From assembly GCA_903844155.1 (NCBI GenBank), contig CAIMSU010000216.1:1-40459 (forward strand): 40,459 nucleotides of DNA, written 5' to 3'. Below the pieces are notes generated by a model. That model did not search any database, was not told the origin of the DNA, and was given only the letters and a program-made list of their open reading frames with translations. The first letter of the stretch is position 1; each line of letters starts with the position of its first letter. Shown piece by piece: positions 6,772 to 14,874 of this stretch. Origin of the DNA: an uncultured Pseudomonadota bacterium (lineage in GTDB: Bacteria > Myxococcota_A > UBA796 > SXON01). A program made the position numbers and the translations under genes.

Positions 6772-9720
6772 ATGACACCTCCAGTGCTCCTCTCCCGCCC
6801 GCTGCTCGCCGGCCCTACCCGCCCGCTGCTCGCCGGCCCTGCCCGCCTGCTGCTCGCCGCCCCGGCACTTCTCTTCGTGCTCTCGATGGGCGGCTGCGAC
6901 CAGATCAACGCCCTCATGGGCAAGCCGCCTCCGGCGCCCCCAAAGCCGGTCGTGACGACGCCCGTCGCGCCGCCGAAGCCAAAAGTGGTGGTCACGCCGT
7001 ACTCCTCCGGCAAGTTCGCGGACGCCCTCCCGGATCTCGAAAAAGCGCTCGCCGCCACACCGACGGACGACGCCGCCTGGGACAACGTCGAGATCGCAGC
7101 GGTTCGGGGTGGCCAGGGCGCAGCGCTGCTCGATCGGCTGGCGGCGGACACCGCGATTGGTGGCCGTGTCGACCGCCATCAGGCCCTGCGCGCCGAGCTG
7201 GCGTTGGGGGCGTCGCGCGCGCCTGACGCACTGGCGGCGGCCCGCCTGCTGGAGACGGTCAGCCCCGGTGACGCCGCGGCGCTCACCGTGCGGGCGATCC
7301 GGGCGGGAGCGCCGAAGCCCGACGGCCTGACTCCCGTGGAGGAGGCGCTCCTCAAGGTCGCGGCCGAAAAACCCAGCGCGAAGGTCGCGGGAACGGCGCT
7401 GTCCGCTGATATCGAGGCGCTTCCGGGCGCCCGCGCGGCGCTGCTGCGCGCCGAGATCAAGGCGGCGAGGGGCGACGTTGCCGGGGCGCTGGCCGAGGTG
7501 GCCGCCGCGAAGGCGACAGGGCTGCTCGGCGAACAGGTCGCGATCGCGCAGATCCAGTGGGAGCCGGACGCGGCGAAGGGCTGGGCGGCGACGACGACCG
7601 CGGCGGAGGCCGCATCCAAAGCCCTCGATTTTGTCGGTGCAGCGCGGATCCTGGACGCTGGTCGGGTTCACGCGCTCAGGCAGTGGAAGGCAGGCGCACT
7701 GCTGGAAGCCGCCACGGCAGGCGTGAAGTCGGCCGGCGAACAGACGAACACCGAGGCGATCGCGTGGTACTCCGCCGTTCAGGCAGCCGCAGACCTGCAC
7801 CTTGGCTTGCCCGGGGACGCCAAGACCGCGGCGACGCTCGCGGCCGCGACTCCCTCGTCGGCATCCGTCGGAAAATGGCGATTGGCCCTTGCAGAGTCGA
7901 TGCTTGGGGACCAGCGTGCCGTTGCGGCGGCGGCAGCCGGGCTGCCCGAAGCGGACGCCAAGCCCATCACGGACCTCGCCTCCGCGATGTCCGGGGGCAC
8001 CGCACCGCTCCCCACCGCTACGCTCACCGGCGACGATGCGGCGTGGCAGGCGATCCTCGGCGCAGGATGGGTCGCTGACCGGACGGGCACGGCAGCTCGG
8101 GCAGCCGCCGTCGCGACATCCCCCGACCTCAAGCTCTGGGGCCAGCTCTGGGCGAGCCACGACCCGCTCACCGGCGGGCCCGACACGCCCCAGATGGCGT
8201 CCGAGAACGCCGTTCGCGCGTTCGTCAAGGACGGCACGCCGGGCGCCGTGCTGGACAACGGTCATCCCTACGCCGCCCACTGGCGCGCGGCGCTCTCACA
8301 CGGCACCGCGGCCCCGAGCGACGGCGACATCGGCGCGTTCACCAGGCTCGTCGCGTCCGTGGACGGTGCGTTTGCCGATCAGGCCGGAAACGAGATGAAC
8401 GACCTCTCCGCGGTGCTGCCGGATTGGCGGTCCGGCCCGCTCGCCCCCGTGAGCGAGATGGACGGCCCGCGCGCAGCGGAGATCGAGCGCATCGTCGTCG
8501 CGCCAAGCCGACTCACCGAAGAGGATGCGCTGCCCCTCCGCGCGACCTGGCATGCGTGGCGCCAGCGCGACGAGGACCGGACCCGGCTTTGGACCCACGG
8601 CGTCTCCCCGGTCCCCCCTGCCCTCGGCACGCCGGAGCGCCTGGCAGCGCTCTGGGGTGGTGTCGCCAAGCAGCGGGCGGGTGTGCTCGCGTGGCTCGGC
8701 AACTCCGGCCCGTATCCGACAGGAACCGCAGCGGACATCGACAACGTGGCCGTCGAGCTCAAGCTCCTCCCCCGCAAGGCCGGCACGCTCGCCGATCTGC
8801 GCGACCTCCTCGGACACTCCGCTGCGCTCTCCTTCGTCCCCGCCAGCGACGGTGGCATCGATGCCCTGTACCTGACCGACCACGGCGGCGAGCACAAGCA
8901 CCTGGACGCGAAGATCGCCAAGGATGTCGCCGACTACTCCGCTGGCCTGGAGAACGGGAAAGCGCCGGTTTCGCTCGGCAACAAGATCCGCGCTGAGATC
9001 ATCGACCCCGCTGTGGACGTGTTGACGGGCTACGGCAACTACTTCGTCCTCGGCCCGCCCCCGCTCGGCGCGCTGCCGGTGGACGCCCTCCCCGAGCAAG
9101 AGGAGGGCTTGCGCTTTCTCGCCGCCATCCGCCACACCTTCTACTACCCGACGTTCGCGGCGATGGAGCAGCCCACGTTCACGGACAACGACTTTGTCAC
9201 CACCATGCTCGCTGTCGTTGGCGACGCTGCGGCGGGCGATGCCGTGAAGCGGATCTTTCCGGACGCCGTCATCCTTTCGGGCAAGGAAGCCACGCGCGAC
9301 GCCTGGCTCAAGGAGGCCCCCCGCGCGCGCTTCCTGCACTTCGAGGGTGTGGCGAACACCGCATCGGGCGGTTTTGTGATGCCGGGCGGAGGCACGCTTG
9401 AGCTCGCGGACATGGCCTCGACGCCGCTCGTCGCTCGGACAGTCGCCGTGATCGGGCCCAGCAGCAACGACCTCTCGCTCGCCCGCCTGAGCGCGTTCCG
9501 GGCGGCCGGGGCCGGGGACTTCTTTGCGACCGGAGTCGGCGCAAACACCGCATTCAATGGCAAGATCAGCGAGAAGTTCTGGGACGCCACCAACAAGCGG
9601 CTGCCCGTCTGGAAGGCGGTCGGCGAGCGCGCCCAGGTCGGCGTGGACATGCTCGGTGAAAAGGGCGGCACGTCCCCGGGCCTGTGGGGGGCGCTGCTGA
9701 GCGCCGGCCGGCTGCAGTAG
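6772..9720 (+). CDS. lipoprotein with helical repeats and a degenerate CHAT-like domain
   Basis: A 982-residue lipoprotein. The long N-terminus carries a triple RPLLAGPA-type repeat, then 'LLFVLSMGGC' with the lipobox Cys. A Pro/Lys/Val-rich spacer and about 550 residues rich in Ala-containing helices follow (TPR-like: 'YSSGKFADALPDLEKALAATPTDDAAW'). From about residue 675 the order matches CHAT, the caspase-HetF-associated protease domain: 'SFVPASDGGIDALYLTD', 'NYFVLGPPPLGALPVDAL' (near 755), 'RARFLHFEGVAN' (852-862, where active CHATs read LHFATHG) and 'ARTVAVIGPSSND' (889-900, where active CHATs have SAC). The mature protein has no Cys except the lipobox, so it cannot be a Cys protease. 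I chose ATG 6772 because it gives a sensible signal peptide. It lies between the pseudokinase and RHS genes. Confidence 0.65.
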   Translation: MTPPVLLSRPLLAGPTRPLLAGPARLLLAAPALLFVLSMGGCDQINALMGKPPPAPPKPVVTTPVAPPKPKVVVTPYSSGKFADALPDLEKALAATPTDDAAWDNVEIAAVRGGQGAALLDRLAADTAIGGRVDRHQALRAELALGASRAPDALAAARLLETVSPGDAAALTVRAIRAGAPKPDGLTPVEEALLKVAAEKPSAKVAGTALSADIEALPGARAALLRAEIKAARGDVAGALAEVAAAKATGLLGEQVAIAQIQWEPDAAKGWAATTTAAEAASKALDFVGAARILDAGRVHALRQWKAGALLEAATAGVKSAGEQTNTEAIAWYSAVQAAADLHLGLPGDAKTAATLAAATPSSASVGKWRLALAESMLGDQRAVAAAAAGLPEADAKPITDLASAMSGGTAPLPTATLTGDDAAWQAILGAGWVADRTGTAARAAAVATSPDLKLWGQLWASHDPLTGGPDTPQMASENAVRAFVKDGTPGAVLDNGHPYAAHWRAALSHGTAAPSDGDIGAFTRLVASVDGAFADQAGNEMNDLSAVLPDWRSGPLAPVSEMDGPRAAEIERIVVAPSRLTEEDALPLRATWHAWRQRDEDRTRLWTHGVSPVPPALGTPERLAALWGGVAKQRAGVLAWLGNSGPYPTGTAADIDNVAVELKLLPRKAGTLADLRDLLGHSAALSFVPASDGGIDALYLTDHGGEHKHLDAKIAKDVADYSAGLENGKAPVSLGNKIRAEIIDPAVDVLTGYGNYFVLGPPPLGALPVDALPEQEEGLRFLAAIRHTFYYPTFAAMEQPTFTDNDFVTTMLAVVGDAAAGDAVKRIFPDAVILSGKEATRDAWLKEAPRARFLHFEGVANTASGGFVMPGGGTLELADMASTPLVARTVAVIGPSSNDLSLARLSAFRAAGAGDFFATGVGANTAFNGKISEKFWDATNKRLPVWKAVGERAQVGVDMLGEKGGTSPGLWGALLSAGRLQ
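6796..6867 (+). repeat. three tandem 24-bp units in a signal-peptide coding region
   Basis: Units at 6796-6819, 6820-6843 and 6844-6867 encode RPLLAGPT, RPLLAGPA and RLLLAAPA. Units 1 and 2 differ at one base; unit 3 is more diverged. The copies keep frame, so gain or loss of a unit would change the length of the lipoprotein signal region without breaking the gene. Confidence 0.85.
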
Positions 9721-9835
9721 GCGCCCGACGCTGGCGCTGTCGCTGCTCCTCGGCCCGCTCGGCTGGTCTCGACTCGGGCCCTCACTCGCGGATGGCGAGA
9801 AGATCTGGTTTGACACGGATACCTGCGCCATCCAC

Positions 9836-12800
9836 GTGCGCGCCACCGACCTGGTCGGGCAGGAGCCGGGCCTGGACCTCGTGCGCGAGTGGGACGGCGC
9901 GCGCTGGGTGTACGACGGGGACCTCGGCCTTCCTCCGCGAGCAACCTCGCCCGCACTGGACGTCGGACACCTCCTGACCTCGTTCGTCCTGGACGGGCGT
10001 CTCACCACCGTCCTCCGCGATGGCACGACCTTCACCGGTCTCGGCCGCGACACCGCCCGGATCGAGCGCGTCGCCAGCCGGCCCGCGCTCGACGAAAAGG
10101 GGCACCCCGTGGGCGTTGATGACCGCTGGCTCACGCCGGGCGGAACGGCCACGCTCCGGTGGGCTGGCGGGGCGCTCACGTCGGCCACGACCGCGCACGG
10201 GAAGACCATCTACACCTACGCCACAGGCGGGCTCTCCGGGATCCAGACGGCCGACGGCACCGGCGCGACGCTCGGCCCGGGCCGGATCACCACCGGGGCT
10301 TCCGACTGGCGGTGCACGCGCACGGGCGACACCACGGTCGTCGAGGTCGACGGCGCAAGGTGGCAGGTGACGGGATCGCGACGAGGCCCGCGGTCCGAGG
10401 AGCGCGTCATCGATCCCGGCGGTGGCATCACGCGCACCGAGTGGGTCGACGGGGTCCTCGCGGGCTGGACCGACGTCGCGGGGCGGACCACCACCCTGCG
10501 ATGGGACGAGGGGCACCTGACCGGCGTCCACGACGCTGAGCGCGACTGGACGTTGGCCTGGCACGGCGAGGCCCTCGCCAGCATCGGCGGGGCGGACAGC
10601 GCCTCGCTGGGGTACGATGCCGCGGGCAACCTGGCACAAAGCGCGGACGGGGACGGGGCGCTGACGCCCTGGAACGGGAGCCACGGTCTGGTGACTGACT
10701 GGGGCCCAAGCTCGGAGCGGCGCTCGCTCACCCGCGACGGCACCGGCGCCGTGACGGCGATCAACGACGGCGGGCGCATCAGCATCGCGCGCGACAGCAC
10801 CGGGCGGATCGTGGGTGTCACCAACCCGGCTGGCGGGCAATGGCGGCTGGCGCGCGACGACACGGGCCGGGTCACGGACGTGGTGAACCCCGCCGGGGCG
10901 CACTGGCGACTCTCCTGGGACAGCGTTGGGCGGCCCGCCGCCCTCACCGACCCGACCTTGCGGGAGACGCGCTGGGACCGCGATGAGACGGGGCTGGTGT
11001 CCTACCGGGTCAACGACGAGGCGTGGGTGTTTGGCCGCGACGCTCTACGTCGGGTTCGCACCGTCGAGGACCCCTGGGGCCGGCGCTGGCAGGTCGCTCA
11101 CGACGCGCTCGGCCGCGTGACCGAGCTCGTCCGCCCGGACCTGAGCACCTTCCGGATGACCCGCGACAAGGCCGGCGACCTCGTCGCAGTGGACGACTTC
11201 ACGCTCACGCGCGACGGCGTCGGCCGTCCGACGGCCTGGTCGCGGGGGCACGCATCCGGCACCTGGCGATGGTCAGCGGCGGGGTGGACCTCCGTGCAGG
11301 GCCCCGGCATCACGTTTTCGCTGACCCGCGACGCGGCAGGGCGGGTGAGCGGAGTGGCGTTGGACAGCGGCGAGGCGTGGACGCTCGATCGCGACGAGGT
11401 CGGCCGGGTGACGTCCGTGAACGGCCCGGGCGCCGTCCAGATCGCCCGTGACAGCGCCGGGCGGGTGAGCGGGCTCGCGGGGCCAGCCGGCACGATGCGC
11501 GTCCAGCGCGACGGCCGGGGCCTCGTCACTCGGATCGACGTCGGCGACCGCTGGTGGGTCTACAAGCGCGACGCGGCGGGGCGCGTGCTCACCCTGGAAG
11601 CGCCTGCGGGCGTCCGGCTCGGGATCGACCGCGACGACGCCGGACGGCCCCTACTCGCGCGTTTTGAGGACGGTTCCCTCGCCAAGTACGCCTGGGACGC
11701 CTCCGGCGTCGGCATCCTCCTGCAGGACGCTGGTGATGCGCTCGCCGCCGTCTCGGGCTGGACGACCGACGGGCTTGGACGGGTGACGCGGCTGCGCGGC
11801 GAGATCCCGACCTTGCTGCAGCGCGACCCGCTCGGCGTGCTGACGGTCCAGGAGGGCGCGCAGGTCTGGAGCAGCGCCCCGGACGGCGTGGAGGGGCCGG
11901 ACGGCGCGTCGTTGACCTGGGACGGCACCGGCAGGCCGTTCCACGGGCAGATCCCCGTCGGCGCGCCCCCGCTCTGGGGGGTGGGCGACGTGCAGGTGAG
12001 CTGGGTGACGGAGACGGATGGGACGTTGCGGGCGGTGGTCGGGCAGCGCGGCACCGTCACGCTCGCGCACGACGCGCTGGGACGCCTGGTGAGCTGGACG
12101 CAGGAGGCGCCGGCGACGGGCGCCGCAGGGGCACAGCAGACCCTCATCGCCCGCGATGCGCTCGGCAGGCTGGTCTCCGTCGGCGGGCTGGAGGCGCTCG
12201 GGTGGGAGGGGCTGATGGCGTGGGCGGGCTCTCCGCGCGCCAGCGTCGCGGACGTTGGGGAGTCGAGGCCAGGCGGGGGCGTCGTCGTCGACGCGCGGGG
12301 TGTGCCGCTGCTGACCGCGCCCGGCGGGCTCGTCGGCCTCGCCCCGTCCGGACTTCCCCTCACCGCCGCGACCGGTGATGTCGGCGTCGGTGGCCGGTTC
12401 CAGCCACTCGTGGGCGGACCCCTGCTCGGCCTGGACGACGCGATCGACCCCCTCGCCGGTCAAGCGACGGCCGCACCCTGGCCGATCCCCGGTCGTGAAC
12501 GGGGCTGGGAAGCGCCGGCGGGGAGCGATCCCTGGCCCGACCCCGACAGCGCCGCGCACCCCGACTGGGATCCAGCGCCGTGGGCATCGGACTCGCCGTT
12601 CGCCGATCCCCTCGCCCTGCTGGTCGCCGTCGGCGTCCTCCCCGACGGCGGTCCACGCGCCGCCCACGCGCCGGGCCTCCCCTGGCTGCCCGCGAGCGCC
12701 TCGGCCCACCTCTCCGCGCCGGTCCGCGACCCCGATGCCGTCGACCTCCACCTCGATCCCGTCGACGCCTGGGTCATCGCGCACGCGCGAGCGCCCGTCC

Positions 12801-12943
12801 AGCCACCCGCGCCCGGCGATCTCGCCGCGTTTCTCCTCGACCTGGAGGTCGGCGGTGACGCGACATCCGGCGCCGCCCTCGGCTCCGGCAGCGACCCCGT
12901 CACCTCCACCCTGCTCTTCGCACCCCCCACCTATCAAAACTGA
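9836..12943 (+). CDS. RHS/YD-repeat secreted protein
   Basis: A protein of at least 1035 residues with dozens of degenerate YD repeats of the kind 'RDSTGRIVGVTNPAG', 'YDAAGNLAQSADGDG' and 'HDALGRVTELVRPD'. RHS repeats wind into a beta-sheet shell, often around a toxic C-terminal tip. Near 12385 'VGGRFQPLVGG' weakly recalls the RHS core end, but the last 150 or so residues are Pro/Asp/Ala-rich with no toxin motif I know, and no immunity gene follows. The open frame extends upstream to 9701 and encodes a clear signal peptide (RRPTLALSLLLGPLG at 9719-9763) without any ATG, GTG or TTG. GTG 9836 is therefore only the first conventional start and is probably not the real one. The gene ends inside the first terminator hairpin. 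Confidence 0.8.
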   Translation: MRATDLVGQEPGLDLVREWDGARWVYDGDLGLPPRATSPALDVGHLLTSFVLDGRLTTVLRDGTTFTGLGRDTARIERVASRPALDEKGHPVGVDDRWLTPGGTATLRWAGGALTSATTAHGKTIYTYATGGLSGIQTADGTGATLGPGRITTGASDWRCTRTGDTTVVEVDGARWQVTGSRRGPRSEERVIDPGGGITRTEWVDGVLAGWTDVAGRTTTLRWDEGHLTGVHDAERDWTLAWHGEALASIGGADSASLGYDAAGNLAQSADGDGALTPWNGSHGLVTDWGPSSERRSLTRDGTGAVTAINDGGRISIARDSTGRIVGVTNPAGGQWRLARDDTGRVTDVVNPAGAHWRLSWDSVGRPAALTDPTLRETRWDRDETGLVSYRVNDEAWVFGRDALRRVRTVEDPWGRRWQVAHDALGRVTELVRPDLSTFRMTRDKAGDLVAVDDFTLTRDGVGRPTAWSRGHASGTWRWSAAGWTSVQGPGITFSLTRDAAGRVSGVALDSGEAWTLDRDEVGRVTSVNGPGAVQIARDSAGRVSGLAGPAGTMRVQRDGRGLVTRIDVGDRWWVYKRDAAGRVLTLEAPAGVRLGIDRDDAGRPLLARFEDGSLAKYAWDASGVGILLQDAGDALAAVSGWTTDGLGRVTRLRGEIPTLLQRDPLGVLTVQEGAQVWSSAPDGVEGPDGASLTWDGTGRPFHGQIPVGAPPLWGVGDVQVSWVTETDGTLRAVVGQRGTVTLAHDALGRLVSWTQEAPATGAAGAQQTLIARDALGRLVSVGGLEALGWEGLMAWAGSPRASVADVGESRPGGGVVVDARGVPLLTAPGGLVGLAPSGLPLTAATGDVGVGGRFQPLVGGPLLGLDDAIDPLAGQATAAPWPIPGRERGWEAPAGSDPWPDPDSAAHPDWDPAPWASDSPFADPLALLVAVGVLPDGGPRAAHAPGLPWLPASASAHLSAPVRDPDAVDLHLDPVDAWVIAHARAPVQPPAPGDLAAFLLDLEVGGDATSGAALGSGSDPVTSTLLFAPPTYQN

Positions 12944-12991
12944 CGACGTCAGTTTTCATACATATGAAAACCGACGACGTCGGTTTTCATA
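12936..12991. terminator. two tandem A/T-flanked hairpins between convergent genes
   Basis: Hairpin 1 (12936-12956) pairs AAAACTGA with TCAGTTTT around CGACG. Hairpin 2 (12963-12991) pairs TATGAAAACCGA with TCGGTTTTCATA around the same loop. The A-run before and T-run after each stem suit termination in both directions. The RHS stop codon lies in hairpin 1, and the FG-GAP gene on the other strand ends at 12994. The two share the pattern AAAACnGACGACGTCnGTTTTCATA, so one may be a duplicate of the other. Confidence 0.8.
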
Positions 12992-12993
12992 CG

Positions 12994-14874
12994 TCAGGGG
13001 CAGTACGGGCCGACGAGCACGACCTCATCGTCATCCGCAACGCACTCCAGGCTCGACGGCGTGATCCGGGCGATGAGCTTTTCCGTTGGTCCAACGCCGT
13101 GCTCATCGAAGACGAGCGAGTCTGCGAAGGCGCCAGCTGGCAACGCGGCCAAGGTCTTCGTCTCCAGCAACGTCTCGATCCCGCCGTTCACGCCGTAGAG
13201 TGACACTGTCGACCCAGGCCCTTCCTCGACCGCCCCCGTATTTCCCGGGTAGATCCACACGACCAGCCTTCCCTCGGCGCAATCGGTTTCACACACGTCG
13301 CCGGGCGACAAGGTTGGATTGGGCTCGGCGACGCCAAAGCCAGTCGCAGGGTCGCCGCTGCGAAAATTGTTGTAGGACGCCCAGTTTAGCGCTGTGACCC
13401 GCGGGATGGACAGGTCGTCGTTGACATTGGTGATCGAGTACGCGTGCTGGTTCCAGACGGGCCGGCCGGGGCGCCAGGACCGGGCGGCGTCGCCGATGAC
13501 GTGAATGCCGTTCCAACCCGGGTAGTAGCTGTTGTTGCTGCCAAGCACGATGTCGGCGGAGCCGTCGCTGTCTACGTCCGCGATGACGGGGTACTCAAAC
13601 GCGGTGGCCGAGGCGTGGTCGGTGTCCTGGAGCTCCACGGCGCCGGTCGCGCCCGAGAAAACCCAGAGCGTGTGTTCGTCCGCGTAGACGACTTCGGCAG
13701 CCCCGTCGCCCTCAAAATCGAAGACGGAGGAGCCGGTCATGTTGGACGAGACGTCGGAGACGGGCATCTGCCATAGTGTGGAGCCGTCCCGCCTCAGCAC
13801 GGTGTAGAAGTTGGCGCCGGCAACGCCGATCTCCGGCTCGCCGTCGCCGTCAAAGTCCGCGACCGTCGGCGGACCGCCGTAGCCCCCAAAGTTGGGATTC
13901 ACGGTCCATAGGGAGCGACCGTCCGTGTCTGTCAGCGTGACCGTGCCGCCCGACACCTTCACGACCTCGGGCAGCCCGTCGTCGTCGAAGTCCGCGACCG
14001 CTGGGAACCCGTCGGGCCCGCCGTCGTTCCACAGGACAGACCCGTCCATGCGATAGACCGTGTTCCCGGCGACGATGTCGAGCACGCCGTCGTCGTCCAT
14101 GTCTGCTGCGAATGACAAGGCGGTGTCCGTGCCGTCCCACCACGCGTTCTGGCTGCCCTTGCCGCCCGCGCCGACGCTCAAGACGTTGCCGTCGGCGTCG
14201 AACACCTGGCGTCCGAGGATGACTTCGGCGCGACCGTCACCGTCCAGATCCGCGATCGCGGGAGCGCCGTAGTGCGAGGCTTCGGTGCCGGCCGCCCACT
14301 CAAACGAGCCGTCGCTCGCGAGGCACACGAGCGCCGCTGAGTCCGATGGCACGCAGATCTCCGGCGAGCCGTCGCCGTCGAGATCGCCGAGCGCCACGCC
14401 CGCCGCACCCTGGAAGTGGTGGCCGCCGGCCTGCGCCAGGTCAAACTTCACACCGGAGCCATCGCCCGAGAGGGCGACGAGGTCGCCGGTGCCGTTCCAA
14501 TTCTCACCGGTGAAGGCGGTGAAGACGATGTCGGGGATGCCGTCGCCATCAATGTCACCGACCGCGGGCGTCGCCATCACCTGCGCGTAGCCCGGAAAAT
14601 CGGCGTTCTCCGTCCAGGACCACTCGACGACCGGGTCAAAGGTCCCAACCACGGGGGCCGCCGCGCAGGTCTCGTCCGAGGAGCCGGGGAAGCCAGGGAG
14701 GACGCCCGAAGGGCAGCTTTCTACGGTGCTATCGCCGGCGCCGGTGTCCGCGAGCGTGCTGCCGGTGTCAAACGGCGTGGACCCGTCCGAGCTCCCCTTG
14801 AAGTGGTAGTCTGTGCAAGCGGCCAATGGCAAGAGTATTGACGCAAGCGCCACTACTCGCCGGGCGCGGGTCAC
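12994..14874 (-). CDS. FG-GAP/VCBS repeat lipoprotein
   Basis: A 626-residue protein starting VTRARRVVALASILLPLAAC, a lipoprotein signal with a basic n-region and lipobox LAAC. A short Ser/Thr/Asp/Gly linker follows. The main body holds at least eight FG-GAP/VCBS units with Ca2+-binding loops of the form DxDxDGxxD: DIDGDGIPD, DLDGDGSPE, DLDGDGRAE, DMDDDGVLD, DFDDDGLPE, DFDGDGEPE, DFEGDGAAE and DVDSDGSAD. Such repeats form a beta-propeller. The last 200 or so residues ('RPVWNQHAYSITNVND', 'GRLVVWIYPGNTG') form a further module. It presumably acts at the outer membrane or cell surface in binding. GTG 14874 overlaps the lysyl oxidase stop by 4 nt, so the two proteins are probably made together. 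Confidence 0.88.
   Translation of the reverse strand: MTRARRVVALASILLPLAACTDYHFKGSSDGSTPFDTGSTLADTGAGDSTVESCPSGVLPGFPGSSDETCAAAPVVGTFDPVVEWSWTENADFPGYAQVMATPAVGDIDGDGIPDIVFTAFTGENWNGTGDLVALSGDGSGVKFDLAQAGGHHFQGAAGVALGDLDGDGSPEICVPSDSAALVCLASDGSFEWAAGTEASHYGAPAIADLDGDGRAEVILGRQVFDADGNVLSVGAGGKGSQNAWWDGTDTALSFAADMDDDGVLDIVAGNTVYRMDGSVLWNDGGPDGFPAVADFDDDGLPEVVKVSGGTVTLTDTDGRSLWTVNPNFGGYGGPPTVADFDGDGEPEIGVAGANFYTVLRRDGSTLWQMPVSDVSSNMTGSSVFDFEGDGAAEVVYADEHTLWVFSGATGAVELQDTDHASATAFEYPVIADVDSDGSADIVLGSNNSYYPGWNGIHVIGDAARSWRPGRPVWNQHAYSITNVNDDLSIPRVTALNWASYNNFRSGDPATGFGVAEPNPTLSPGDVCETDCAEGRLVVWIYPGNTGAVEEGPGSTVSLYGVNGGIETLLETKTLAALPAGAFADSLVFDEHGVGPTEKLIARITPSSLECVADDDEVVLVGPYCP

Noticed and set aside
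9782-10947. Minus-strand open frames inside the RHS gene
   Set aside because: Their repeated residues come from the YD repeats read backwards; no start signal or domain.
10700-11600. Apparent DNA tandem repeats or CRISPR-like spacing
   Set aside because: The periodicity is explained by degenerate protein YD repeats; repeat units are not identical and there are no spacers.
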